Source: Tetradesmus obliquus (lineage: Eukaryota; Chlorophyta; Chlorophyceae; Sphaeropleales; Scenedesmaceae). From it: a stretch of 64,000 nt of DNA. This document shows, piece after piece, positions 1-41,081 of the stretch. Within the stretch, counting starts at the first letter, position 1. Each line of letters starts with the position of its first letter. The notes below the pieces were generated by a model, which saw nothing but the letters and a program-made list of their open reading frames with translations, was not told the DNA's origin and ran no database searches. The translations under genes and the position numbers were made by a program. The stretch is from contig CP126193.1 in the NCBI GenBank assembly GCA_030272155.1, positions 3,906,001 to 3,970,000 on the forward strand, given 5' to 3'.

Positions 1-25
1 TCCATCAGTCAGCAGCCAGCAGCAA

Positions 26-88
26 CTCTTGTTTCACTACTCCAATCTCTTGTTTTACTACTCCATTCTCTTGTTTTACTACTCCATT
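26..88. repeat. 21-bp tandem repeat, 3 copies
   Basis: Three consecutive 21-bp units at 26-46, 47-67 and 68-88 share the core CTCTTGTTTTACTACTCCAT; the first differs at two positions. They lie in the intron just upstream of the first visible exon of the plant-type gene, so they are an intronic minisatellite and also supply the pyrimidine-rich stretch before that acceptor. Confidence 0.9.
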
Positions 89-104
89 CTTACGGCTGCT
101 GCAG

Positions 105-3100
105 GTGTGCATGAAGGAGGGTGCACGTGGCCTGCCTGAGGCTGCCTACTTCCTCAGCTCAGGCTGTGAGCCGCTGCGGGTGGGCTTGGGCATCACCAAC
201 CTGCTGCTGCCGCAAGTCATGGCCATGCACATGGCGTCAGCAGTGGACTCGGGCAGCCCCGCCATTGACCTCGGCAATGAGATCGTGTGGGACGACTTCG
301 ATGCAGATGACAGGAAGCTCAGCGCTGCAGCCTTCATGAACCACATGAGTGTGATGCGGGTGAGCAGAGGAGCAATTGACCAGCTCTGAACACAATGAGC
401 GCAAGTACACCGCAGTAGTTGCAGCAGGCGTGTTCTGCTGCTTGGTTGTAACTCTATCTTGCAGTTAGCCTCATAACAGCTGCTTCAGCATCAGAATAAG
501 ATTATGTGCTACTGCAGGCAGTGTTCGTTTCATGTTGACCTCTGGCAGCCACAGCTGCAATGCACACATCACGTTTGGTATAATCCTGATGTGGTTGGCT
601 GTTGTGTTGCTGGCAGGTGCGCGTTGCACGCCTGGAGCTGCCGCAGACTGGCAACGTGCTGTCGCGCTTGGTGTGCCGCAACACAGACTACAGCAGGGTC
701 ACTGTGCACTTCAGGATGGTGCCGGTGGTGGACCTGCGCAACCCTGTTGACATGCCCTTCAGGCTGCGCAAGGACGGCGCAGTGCTGCCCGGCTCCCCAG
801 TGTTTGACCTGCAGCCTGACCACGCCAACCACGAGGTCATCCTGGAGGTCATGTCGGGCACTGAGGTGCTGGCAAGGTGAGTGGCAGAAAGGGTGGATTG
901 TTGTTGGCGAGGAGATTTGCGGGCCAGGCCAGCAGCTATAGTCGACAGTACGGACCCAACATTGGTGCTGCCAGCAAGCCAGGTTGTCTTGGCATGCACC
1001 ATTCCTGTGCGTGCACGGCAGCGCTGCGTTGACACAGAACCTGGCCAACAACCGGTGTGTGCTGTCTGTTGGTTTGGTTGCATGCTGCAGGGGCAAGATC
1101 TCCTGCAAGCGGCTGTGGCAGATCGGCATGGAGCACGGCGCAGAGGATGACTACTATGAGGACGATGAGAGCGAAGCAGACGTCAACATCGGCGCGCCCA
1201 AGAGCATCTGCAACTGGCTCAAGGGCCCTGGCGAGGGAGCAGCCATGGGCAACAGCGGCACAGGCCTCTGGGTGAACGTGTTTGACAGCGGGCCAAACCC
1301 GGGCAAGGTGAGCTGCAGCAGTAGATGCAGCAGCTTGCGAGGCTTCCAGCAACCACATCCTGCAAGCTAATCTGCAGTATGATTACCCTGCAAGCAACAG
1401 ACGGATGCCACCCTCTCAATTTGCATCTGTGGCAGCTGAACCAAGGCTTGGCTGAACCTCTGTATCTCTCGGCCAGTGTTTTGCATGGCGCAAGCGAACA
1501 ATGTATTTTGGGTGCTGCTTGGCTGCTGGCGCTCGGGCAGGTGCTGCTGATGGTGCAGCGCACGCAGCGCGAGCTGCCTGGCTATGAGGGCCCTCGGGAG
1601 GAAGCCACCCAGGACAAGGGCACACTCAAAGTCAGCAGCTGCCAGGCGTACGACTACCTCCTGCTGGCGGCGCTTAAGGCGCAGGTGAGCAGCAGCAGAA
1701 GGATGCAAGTGAATGCCTTTCAGTAAATTATTGAGATCAACTTTGCTTGCTGACATACGACAGGCCTGCTCAGCTTCCATGTGCTTAGTGTGTCTCCGCT
1801 CATGTGCTTTTATGGGCTGCCCTCGCTTGTATTTGCAGGGCTGCAACGAGCGGCGGTTGGATGTCTCCGGCGAGTGGGCCTGGCTGCTGCAGGCGTTTGC
1901 GTCACAGTACGGCGTGCGCAGCAACTATGCAGTCATGACGCACCTGCGCTGGGTGCTGCGGCCAGGCGTGGCCAGCGTGAGCCAGAACTGCTTCGACCTG
2001 CTGGCGCGGCAGCTGCGGCCGCTGCTGGAGCAGGAGGCGGCAGGCGGCTGCAGTCTGACACAGCATGAGGTGAGTAGCAGTTGGCGCCAACAGCAGCAGC
2101 GGCAGCAGCGTGGCAGCAGACCAATTTGGTACAGCAATTGCAGCAGAGAACACCACAAGCTTCTTCAACACCTGTTACTCGCGGCAGCAGATGTGCTTGG
2201 TGCCATGCACGCGTCGCTTGCTTCAACTGCATGCCTCTGCCACCCGCTGCTGCTGCTGCTACTAGGCCACCATGCTGAGCAAGACCAAGGCAGACACGGA
2301 GGAGCTGCTGAAGCTGGCGTTTGAGAACTACTACCTGCTGAGCAGCGGCGCGCGCAAGGGCATCATGGACGGCGCCTGCAGCCCCCAGCCTGGGCACAAC
2401 GAGTTCCCGCCCATGGCGCTGGTGGCTGGCGTGCACCTGTTTGAGGCCATGCGCGACGTGTTCCACCCCAGCGATGTTGAGTGGCTGGGAGACAGGTTCA
2501 GGATTGCCGCCAAGGGGCGCTGGAGCAGGCTGGCGAGCTTGTGCGATGACGGCATGCAGCAGGTGCGTAATGGGTGCAGCAGGAGCAGCAGTGGAAGCAG
2601 CACGCTGGAGCCGATGCCATGATACAGCTTTGCAACCATAACTTGTGAGGACGCGCAGTACATCTCACATAACCATGGCCATGCAGCATGTGACAATGAC
2701 TATTGCAGCCAGACGATTTGTCGACGTTTCATTCGTGGTGCCTTATGCAAGGCTTAACACCTAGAGCTGGTGACCAGTTTAATGTGTTGTACTGCCGCAG
2801 GACCAGCCATCACCACTGATGACTGGGGCAGCACCGCTGCGGCAGAACCTGCACAGCTCGCGCGGCGGCAACAACACGCCAGCCAGCAAGGCGCAGCAGC
2901 TCTACTCCAGGGTCATCCGCGTGGCATCAGCCATACAGCATGTGAGCAGGCTGAAGGCCTATTTCTTTGGTTGTGTGTCACACAACACACCCCCTAAGAT
3001 GCGTGATAATCTGATGTCAGCAGTGTTGTGCTGTGTGAGTGAAGTTGATATGTGCTGGGTTGCAAAGCGCCAGGCATTGACTGTGTTGGCCTGCTTGACT

Positions 3101-5709
3101 GTCAACCCTGCAGGACCTGGAGTATGACAGGCAGCTGCAGGATGTGCCGCGCCTGCTGCCCACGTCACTCAATCTGCCGGCCATCACAGCCACGGAGTAC
3201 TGCGTGAACTACGTGCACCAGCTGCGGTCGGTGCTGGCGCAGTGCCCGCCCAACCAGCCCACAGAGATGGCCATAGACATGCTGGTGGCGGTGGCGCAGC
3301 TGCAGAGGTGCGTGTGGCTGCTGGCTTGCAGTAGAGGAGAACGGTGCCTACCAAACAGCAACCATTCTACGGCTCCCAGTTGTGATCTTGCAGCTTCTGG
3401 CGAGGACCAGTGTGACCAAGGCCCTTGCTTCTCACTTACTCTGCTGTAGGTACCTGGAGGAGCACCACCTGGCAGTGCAGCGAGGCCAGCCTGGCTGCAT
3501 AGACTGCCTGGAGCTGTTTGCGCCGCATGTGCGCAGCTGGATCACCAACAGCCAGGAGACGCTGTGCGCCACCTGCCGCAGCCTGGAGGCCACCACAGAG
3601 CTCAGCTCGATGGCCTCGACAGCAACGCAGGTGAGGCAACAACGCGCTACTGGCTGCTCCCGCCTCCACACCGTGGATGCATCTGGCGACTATGCCAAGA
3701 GCGCATGCATCCTGTGCGTTTTATTGCGAAATCTTCATTGCCCAGACTGTATGGGCTCCTGAATAACAAGCTTTGCAGAAAAGGGTAGTCGGTCCTGCAA
3801 TGTCTCAGCTTGCTTTGTGATTGTGATGCCGGCATGTCCCGCAGGAGGCGCCGCCGCTGGGCGGCAGCGAGGAGGGCGGCGTGGCGCCCATCTGCCACGA
3901 GATGCTGCGGCACGTGGTGAACGAGATGCACCGCTACGAGCGCGTCATCACGCACTGGCCGCTGTTCGGGCCCTACCTGGAGGCGTCGCTGTGCGTGGTG
4001 CTGCGCTCCATCATCGGCGCGGTCAGCCGGCAGTGCGGCATGACACGCGTGCGTGGCGGCCCCGTGGACATCTACGACATGGCTGGCACGCCAGGCAAGG
4101 GCCCAGCACCTAAGGGCAACAGCCCCTTCAAGGGCACCATGAACAACAGGTACTCAGCAGCTCCCTCAAGTGGCTCAGACTACAGGTGGGCCAGGTGGCC
4201 TGATGCTTGCAGCTGTGCTGCTTCTGATCCTTGTAAGCCTGGCAGCTCAGCTGCCAGGTGTCTGTGCTGCATGTCTAAGATAGTGCTGCACATGACAGGC
4301 ACTTACCTATGAATAGTAATGTTGCAACACACAGCGTACTGAGCCTCTGTGCCCCTGCCCAAATGTGCAATGCCTGCAGGAGCAACCGCCACCAGGGCAG
4401 CATGGCGCAGTGGGCCTGGGCGCCCGACAGCCCCCGCAAGGCTGGCCCCAACGGTGCGCCGCGCGTGCTGCTGATGGTGCGCGAGGCTGTGCTGCTGAAC
4501 AGCATGAAGCGGCTGATGGTGGCAGCGCCCATCTACGAGGCCACCATCAACAAGTGGAGCGGCGGCAGCTCCATGCCGCCTGGCTCGCACCAGCATGCTG
4601 ACGTGGGCTCGGAGTTCGGATACGAGGACGTGGCGCCACACGTGGGAGCGCAGTTTGCACAGGTGAGATGCGTTCGGTTCGAGTGGGTTGTGGTTGCAGG
4701 GATGTGCTGCCAAACAGTGGCTGGTGAGATCGCCTGGCTGGTACGGAAACCACTGCCTAAACAATACAAAAGGTAGTAACATGACATGTAAGCTATGTAC
4801 TTTAGCTGCTCCTGCACTGTACTGAGCATTCCACCGTGCTGAGGTTGCCTCTCTGCTGCCTGGCGCTGCTGTGTCGCTGGCATGCAGGTGGTCAAGGAGC
4901 TGCGCACAGAGTACTCGTCAGCAGTGGCCAGCACCTGCCAGCGCATGTCAGCCGCGCTGTCTGCCAACCCCACCACCAGCATCTTCACGCTGCTGAACCA
5001 CGCCAAGGCAGCCAGCGCGCAGGCGGGCCCCAACATGACGCCCATGCAGCAGCATGCCATGATCGAGAACGTGAGCGCGGGCATGTTCACGTGCCTGAGC
5101 GAGGTGCTCACCAACCTGGCAGCTGCGCTGGACGGGCGCGTGTTTGTGGCCACTGGGCGCGGCCTGTGGGACTTCATTGGGCGGGACCTGCTGGAGTTTG
5201 TGGAGAACCTGCAGGTGAGTGTTGAGGTGGCATGTTCAGAGATGTCGTGTCTGTGCATCACAGCGTTGATTGCTACATGCCTTTTTTGTCACCGCAGATC
5301 GACGCTCTAGCAGAAACCGTGTGCAAGGCTAGCTTGGCACATTCAATACAGCGGTTCCTTCTGGTTCCTGCCGACTAGGCTCTGACAGCACCGTTGCAGC
5401 CTGCACACCAGCAAACCCTTTCACTACCTTTTGCTGCATCACCTGAGACTTAGCTTGGTTTGCACTTGCCTGCTGCACTCATATTGCTGCTTCTAGGAGG
5501 GCAAGGACAACCGCGGCGCGTGGCGCACCCGCCAGAACGCGTCGCTGCTGCTGGAGGAGATCAACAACTTCTTCCGGTCTGGGCTGGTGTCAGCCATGGA
5601 GCACGTGCTGCAGGAGCGCGACCTGTCGCTGCCGCTGCACATTGACGCTACACAGAAGCTGCTGGCGGGCAACACCACGGCGCTCAACATGAACTTCACG
5701 CCGTTCTAA
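105..5709 (+). CDS. Plant-type conserved protein, At5g65440/At4g24610 family (3' part)
   Basis: Function unknown. The reading frame is partial: its 5' end lies before the window. Exons by GT-AG and phase: 105-359, 617-876, 1091-1307, 1541-1684, 1839-2069, 2266-2562, 2801-2941, 3114-3307, 3450-3630, 3845-4149, 4380-4662, 4888-5214, 5497-5709, stop TAA; together 1,016 codons with no frame conflict. Conserved landmarks I recall from the land-plant family appear in order: a block around WAWLLQAFASQYGV (exon 5), NLPAITATEYC followed by LAQCPP (exon 8), VLLNSMKRL (exon 11), FVATGRGLWDFIGRDLLEF (exon 12) and LQERDLSLP near the end. Some databases label plant members 'pesticidal crystal cry8Ba protein'; nothing here resembles a Cry toxin, so that label should not be carried over. 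No signal peptide or membrane segment is visible in the part present. Family assignment is from memory of the plant sequences and is fairly firm; the role stays open. Confidence 0.78.
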
Positions 5710-6418
5710 CGCAGCAACAATGACAATGATTACCATTTGACAAACACGTGACAGAATCAGTGCAGCAGCCACAGACGCAGCAGGGAGTTTTGAAATGCAG
5801 CAGCACACATGCTCATATGCTGAGGCGTGTTGACGAACTGGCTGGGCAGTAGGAGGTAGCAGATGACTGACCCCAGGGGTAGTTAGGGTTTGATGCATCG
5901 GGTGAAGAAAAGGCACAAGTAGTAGCCAGGACCTTCACATAAACATGGCAATGCAGTGGCACAGTGTGACAGTGTTTTTGCAGCTGGGTTTTCAGTCAGT
6001 GCCAACCTTTGTCAAGGACCAGGCGGTGTGAACTTGGGCTGAAGATTCTTTTTGGGTGATGTCCTGGCACGCAAGGCAGGTCATTGGCACCTAGAGCTCT
6101 TGAGGTGTTATGTTTCCAGGTTTGGTGCTTCGAGGCAATTGAGACCACCTGCAGCCAGGTGTCATAGGTGTTTGTCAGTGGTCTTTCAGGCAGGTCTGTG
6201 GTCGGGCGTTGAGCTACAACCTTGCCGCAGCTTGCTTACTATGCTGTTTTCCGTGACTTTGTGACACCATACATCCTCAAATTTCCTGCTCCCTCACTCA
6301 CACTCACCCGCACCCGCACTTCAACACGTTCCGAAGCGATCCCCCTCGCACCGCAACACTGCAAGTTCTGTCAGCTCCTGCCATCGTGCATAACATCAAA
6401 ACTGGGTCGCTGAGGAGG
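5710..6418. other. Intergenic: 3' flank of plant-type gene and 5' flank of SVIP-like gene
   Basis: I see no convincing exon in these 709 bases. A C-rich stretch at 6290-6330 (repeated CACTCACCCGCACC-like units) lies close upstream of the next start codon and is probably promoter or 5' UTR. No TGTAA signal was found close after the stop at 5709. Confidence 0.5.
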
Positions 6419-7100
6419 ATGGGCATCTGTGCAAGCTGCTGCGGAGGGAAGCGCCCAAAGTATGCTGATGACGAGCCTTTTGGTCGACTCAGGTGACCCT
6501 TGGGGTCTTGCCATGCCTCAGCTCCAGCACCATTGCATATATGACTTTTGTATATGCATTTACAGCGCCCGCAACGTCCCTTGATACCGCAAGAAGCTGA
6601 TGCCAGTGTGGTAGGTCAAGCTCTGTTCCTTGAACGTTGCTCTGACTCTGCAAGTTTTGTCCTCTGTTACAGTGCCCCAGCTCCTCAGACTGAAGCAGAC
6701 AGGGAAGCAAGAGCACTTGCAGCAGAGCGGGTAGGTGATGCTTGGTAAAGGAAACACTGCTGCCATCAGGAGCGCATGCATGCTCTCGCTTCTTAGCAGC
6801 AGCAGCAGCAGCAGCAACGGTGTGATGGGTCTGTAGTGCGATGAATCAGGAGCTTTGTCGGCTACATGCATGCCCACTCAACTCGCTGCAGGCAGGACAT
6901 GACGTGCACTTGATGCCACACAGCTGCTCTGCGGTCATTGAGTGGAATTGTGTATTGCTTGCCCGTTGCAGGCTGAGGCCAGGCAGCAGCAGTTTGAACG
7001 AAGTGCAGTAGGTCGCGCAGCAATTAAGTCAGTCAAGGAGGCCAAGCGGCAAGATGAAAGACCGGCAGGCAACAACACAGCCCGGGATTGGCTGAGCTGA
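6419..7100 (+). CDS. Small acylated SVIP-like protein (putative VCP/p97-binding)
   Basis: Three small exons (6419-6492, 6673-6730, 6972-7100, stop TGA) join in phase to give 86 residues. The N-terminus MGICASCCGG is a classic N-myristoylation site (Gly2) followed by palmitoylatable cysteines, predicting anchorage on the cytosolic face of ER, endosome or plasma membrane. The middle is Ala/Arg/Glu-rich (ADREARALAAER then AEARQQQFERS), resembling the VCP-interacting motif R-x5-A-A-x2-R of SVIP, although no window matches perfectly: the best ones have Ala for the last Arg or Arg for the first Ala. The C-terminus ends RDWLS, similar to the LRWTVS/LKW tail of SVIP-type proteins. Family knowledge: SVIP binds the AAA ATPase VCP/p97 and restrains ER-associated degradation in animals. 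Inference: this is an algal member. The alternative is an unrelated acylated coiled-coil peptide. Confidence 0.6.
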
Positions 7101-10100
7101 GCCATGTCATTGCATGTACCAGTTGACTTATGCAGTACAGCAGCAGGCCTTGCTGATCAGCAAACGAGATTACGTGGGGGCTACAGCTTGTCGTTGTTGT
7201 ATGATGTGCATACATCGGGCGCCAAGGGTTAAATCCGGCACTTGCATGAGCTGGTGCAGCTGCCAGCGGATGGGGCCTATTGAGTCCAATGCGGTCCTCA
7301 AATCATGCGGTCGTGGTTGCGCCCACTTGATAGCAGTGTCAAGCTTGACATTTAAGTGGAAGTGTTATGCTTTGTTCTTGTTCCTATTGCAGTGCCCATA
7401 TGCCAGTCAACTTAGCTGCTGAAAGTGAAACACCAGCAAGCAAAAAAAAACCACCAGCAAGCAGCTGTGTGCCATCATGGTGCAGCGTGTGCAGCAGAGT
7501 GCAGGCAAGTCAGACTCCTCAGCATGCTACTTTCTGTTATGCCACGCAGCTTGTTGCTTTGGAGCGCATGTGTTTGAGGGCAACCAGATGGTTGCGGCTT
7601 GCGCCAGCCGTTCGTTTGTGCACTTGGTGCACATGCGGTCCTTGCAGTGGCCAGGTCGCACCATGCGCTATCTTTTAACCCCAATGACACCCCACGTACG
7701 TCAGCATGCTGTGCACAGCCAGGTGGCCAAGGAAGCGCAGTGACGGTACACTGTGCCTGCTTTGCTTCAAGCAAGTTGCCGAACCCGTAATGAAGGGGGT
7801 TGGGTCGTGAGGCATCTTACTGCCAGTGTTTTGGCTGGGTCAGCTGTGCGCGGCGCCTGAGGTTACATTGACTTAGTCATTTGCCATGTGCTGGCGATGC
7901 CATGCATGGTTATGCTGCATGTTTTCACCTTGGACTTAAGGTTCATTCATGTCTTCGGCCCGATTCAGCAGTTCATGTGATCAGATGCAGTCTGTAATGG
8001 CTGTAACACAAGGATACAGTGCGTATGAAAGGCTGGGTGCAGCCATCACCATCGCCATGTTCATAATCGCTATGTTACCAATGCAGCCTCAGCAACAGCA
8101 TACATCATGTACGATGTACGTATGTAAGTTGATCACCTTGACACAGCATACATCGTTGAATGTTCTATATCACCAGACTCAGCTTCACCTGACCGCGCCC
8201 TGTCGTAAATGGCCCGCAGCTTTCGATCCATACGGCTGCGGCAGCATCGGCATCCAGGGCATCCGCCCTTCCGCCTCAAATCCCCCCCCCCCTGGGACAG
8301 CCAGAACATGTGATGTGACATGCCATGATGTATGACATGCCATTGCAAACGCGCTGTCCCTGATGTGAAAGTACATCGCGTGTGCAGCGGTACAGCACGC
8401 AGTCACTGCGTGGAGCGGAAGCCCCGCAGCTCATCACAACCCGCACACAAGCATTGTCATAAAACATGCACATGGGTTCGCTGCTGTGCCACTCCAAGTG
8501 CTGGCGCCATGTCAAGCGCCAGCCATACACATGCGCACATGACCCACCAGCCAACCACTAGGCGAGCAGGCATGGCCCAACAACAGCAGCAGGCAGCCTC
8601 ACGTGTCTTGCCAGGTGCTGCTCTGTTGGATTGTGGCGGCACAGGGTCGACAGGGTGTTGACAGGGTGAACTGCCTTGAAGGCACAACCAGCTTTTCCTT
8701 GGAGCTGCTGTGAGCAGACATAAGAAGCCACCAACGAAGTGCAGTGACGCAACTGCCCAATACATATGGCTGCATGCTGCCAGATTTGATGCACAGCAAC
8801 CACGGTGATGGTTGTTGCTCCCTGCTGATGCACACAGCTGGATCTGCTGTGGTGGCACCCTTGCCAGTGCCACTGGACACGGCACACCTGCACAGCACAA
8901 AGCACGCCTGTTAACTCATGTCAACAGCTGCAGCGTGTATAAAGCAACTGCTGGGCGATATCTGATACTCAAGAGCAACCCAGAGCAAGCAGCATGTGAA
9001 GTGACGTGCAGCAACACCAGCTGGCAGCAGACGCGACAAAGCCGTGTATATGCGCACTTTCTTCTGCCTGCAGGTGCAGTTCGCCATTTGAATGGGTGGC
9101 TGTTGGGGTGGGGTGGGATGACGCGGACAGCTGGCTGCAAGCGGCGCTCTGGCAATGGTGTGTGGCGGGTGCCTCTCATGTGCCATCCTTCCCAGATCAA
9201 CCTTGGTAGTTTGCATGGTGCTCTGCTGTGCATGCGCACCAGACTTGCAGGAAGCAGCTGATAGGTTATTACTTGCTGCAAGCGATAGTTGCTGGTAGAG
9301 GAAGCTCTGGGTCTGTTGCTGGATGGGGCAAAACTGCTTGCGCTGCGGCTTGCTTCACCCGTCACTGCTTAGACCGGCTTGTAGCTCTTTGTCAAAGGCA
9401 TACCCTTGTTTAACAAGGTCCTTTCTTGCGCGGCATATGTCCTGCGAGCATATTGTGACAACGTAGCAGCAGCAGCGGATTGCTGGTGTGGCATGCACCC
9501 TGTCCGCCAGCGCAACATCTGCTGATCCACAGCACTGCTGTGCTAGGCAGCTTGAATGGACATCCTGCTGATCGGCAGCTGCTGAGCGCTAAGTCAGCCA
9601 GCAGGTACATGGCCGCTCACCGAATGAAGTTTCTGGGCCTCTTCAGGGCAGCTGCGGAACGTGAGCGCGCCGTACACCAGCAACAGCAACATGTACATGC
9701 CGAATGCCACCAGGAGCAGCAGTGGTGCCTGCAGCAGACACACAGCCTTTCAGACTTGACGTAGGTACTACCCCAGCAGTATTGAGAACTGCTTGTCATC
9801 CTTGCTGCTGGTCACCGCAGCAGCAGACGCACCAGCAGCACAGCCACCCGAGCTGGGGTGGGGAGGGAAAGCTGCAACGCTGCTGCCCAAGCAGCACCTC
9901 CAGCAGCAGCTATATAAGCTATCCTGTAAATGCGCTTCATGTTTGCAGGTGAAGTGGTGGGAAGGACTCGTGAGAGCGATGCTGCAGGCGCCAACACGTG
10001 GCACTTTGCGTCGATCTGCTGCCAGCAATGTGTAATAGCTTACTGAGCATATGCTGCGTGTGCCTGCGCGTGGAGACAGGCACGAGAGTTGGCGAAGCAC

Positions 10101-10318
10101 AAGCATCAACTCAAACGCTTTGTGACAGTCAAAGCCCTCAATCACCACAGAAGCATGCTAGAAGCTTTGTTTTCAGCATATGTTTGATCTTATGTATATC
10201 GACGTTGGGAGAGGGGTCTCACGATAGGCTGGGCACGACAGATGGGAGCAAGCAGCAGTGCCACATAGTCTGAAGCAAATGCCTTGGAGCAACCAGGGAG
10301 GCACATAAGAAGGCAAAC
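7101..10318. other. Intergenic region without recognised gene
   Basis: About 3.2 kb between the SVIP-like stop and the dynein start. Open frames on both strands are short, low in recognisable motifs and rich in Cys/His/Gln from CAG-rich DNA, so I call none. TGTAA motifs at 7993-7997 and 8002-8006 could serve as polyadenylation signals of the upstream gene. There is an 11-base C run near 8281-8291. An upstream non-coding exon or promoter of the dynein gene could lie in the last kilobase, but nothing marks it clearly. Confidence 0.5.
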
Positions 10319-39233
<28,915 letters not shown>

Positions 39234-39399
39234 CTTGGCTGGGTGGGAGCTCGCAGGTGGCATAGCTGCGCTGGGGATCGCAGCAGCTGCAGCCTGCTCA
39301 CTGGATCAACAGAGGCGTGGCGCCGTCACCGCCCTCCCCTTCTAGCTTTGCTGGATTGGATTTTGCAGGGGCATAGCTGTGCTGGGGCCGCGTTTGATC

Positions 39400-40037
39400 A
39401 GCTTTGCAGGGCATGCAGGCTTGTACTGCGTGGGCTATCTTGGTAGCTCTACGCTTGGTGGACACTCATTGATTCGTAGGAGTGGCACGTAGAATAGATG
39501 ATAGATTCAGGGTCTTCCAGCCGTATGTCCATGTACCAATCAGGCATGCCAACCGCACATCACCATGCATGTCAGCTGCGAAGCATGGTGTGTGAACACA
39601 GCAAGCTGCTCAACGGTTGTGATATGTGGGTCGAAGGCATTGTACTGCCCAAATCTAGCTGTTGTAGGTGTTGATGGCTTTGGGCGCTTTTGCGTGCAGA
39701 ACTGCAAGGCAGTCGCCATCTCCTGTTCTGTTACTGTCTGACAGTACTGTCAGCACGTGCCCGTGACACACAGGTTCCGGCCCGCATAACCGACAAGCTA
39801 CCCTACGCAGTCAAGACGGACGTAGCATAGCATTCCGTTGAAGAAACTTGCCGGACACATGTTTGTGCAGCCGGCAGTGGTACAGCCCTGTACGACACTT
39901 GCCCGCCTCTTCTGCTTCACGCATGCACAACCAAGCACGCTCGACAGTAACGGCACTCTGGCGCTCAGGCCAATCAGCGGGGGCATGAAATACATTCTTC
40001 CATAAAATCGACCGGAATTAGTACAAGTGGCGCGGCC
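39400..40037. other. Intergenic region between dynein and MYND genes
   Basis: No exon is supported in these 638 bases. The last 100 bases hold the presumed promoter and 5' UTR of the MYND gene, whose start has a good context (GCGGCCATGG). I could not find a TGTAA signal for the dynein transcript here. Confidence 0.5.
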
Positions 40038-41049
40038 ATGGAATCCTGGCTGCAGCAGTTGGCAGCAGGGCGCCGCTCCCTTGCAGAGCTGTTTGCCGAG
40101 GTACAGCAGAGACAGCAAGGGCAGATCCTGCTGATTTTTCACGCATCACCAATGTCTAACATGTACCTATATCTCGCAACTGCAGCTAAAAGCAGCAGTG
40201 GCAGCAGCAGCACAAATGCCATCCACTGCCGTGCACCTTGTTGCTGGCACCATCGACAGCGCATCAACATAGCCCATGCGAGTGCTTGCTCCGCTGTTGT
40301 ATGCTGCAGTTGAGCAACAGAGGTGCTGTTGCATCGTCCCTGCTGAGCCATCTTTGGAAGCAGTCAGCACATGCCAAGCTGCTGCAGCGGCCACCAGCAG
40401 ACCACATCAGCGCCAAACAGGAAGCACTGTTTCAGCAAACCTGCGACAATGCGGTAGAGCTGGGGCTGTGCTCAGATGTGGTACTCAGATTACAGCAGTC
40501 AAATGCAGGCAATGATGAGCACGCAGAGCAGTTCCTGCAGGCCACTCTTGCTGCCCGGCCAATATCAACGCTGGCCGGTCTGATGGTGTGGCTGCAGCGG
40601 CAGCCGGAGCTGCTGCGGCTGCATGAACAGGCAGTACAGCAGCCCTTTTGGGATGACCAGATGAGCTACTGCAATCTGTGGATTGCCTGCAGCTCAGGTG
40701 CGCTGAGACGGTAATATCATCAGCATCAGAGCGTTGGTAGCTGGCAGTGGCAACGGGGGCAGCTGCTCATCACTTGCAACAATGAACAGGCATCAAGCAA
40801 GCACAGTGTTTGCTTCAGTGCAATACTTCAGAGCCACAGGCAAAGAATACGGCCAGGTGCAGCAACACAAGAGGTCCTGCTACTCGCAGTACAAGCTCGC
40901 CGCTGTGCTGCTCTGTGTGCCTTTTACGTACGCTGTGCAGGACTGTGCACCTTGCTGCTGCTGCTGTCTTACCACAGCCGCAACGCCAAGCTGCTGGTGC
41001 AAGCTGCAGAGGAGCTCGTGGGAGCTGGTGAGCGGTGATGTTTGAACTG

Positions 41050-41081
<32 letters not shown>

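Noticed and set aside
5299-5370. Extra exon after an AG at 5298 in the plant-type gene
   Set aside because: It soon hits a stop and is absent from the family; joining 5214 directly to 5497 keeps the frame and matches the conserved C-terminus.
105-5709. Pesticidal crystal (Cry) toxin suggested by the family label
   Set aside because: No Cry-type domain or motif is visible; the label is an annotation artefact in plant databases.
7949-8335. 128-codon plus-strand open frame in the intergenic region
   Set aside because: Its composition follows the local repeats, it has no recognisable motif, and TGTAA signals and a C run lie inside or near it.
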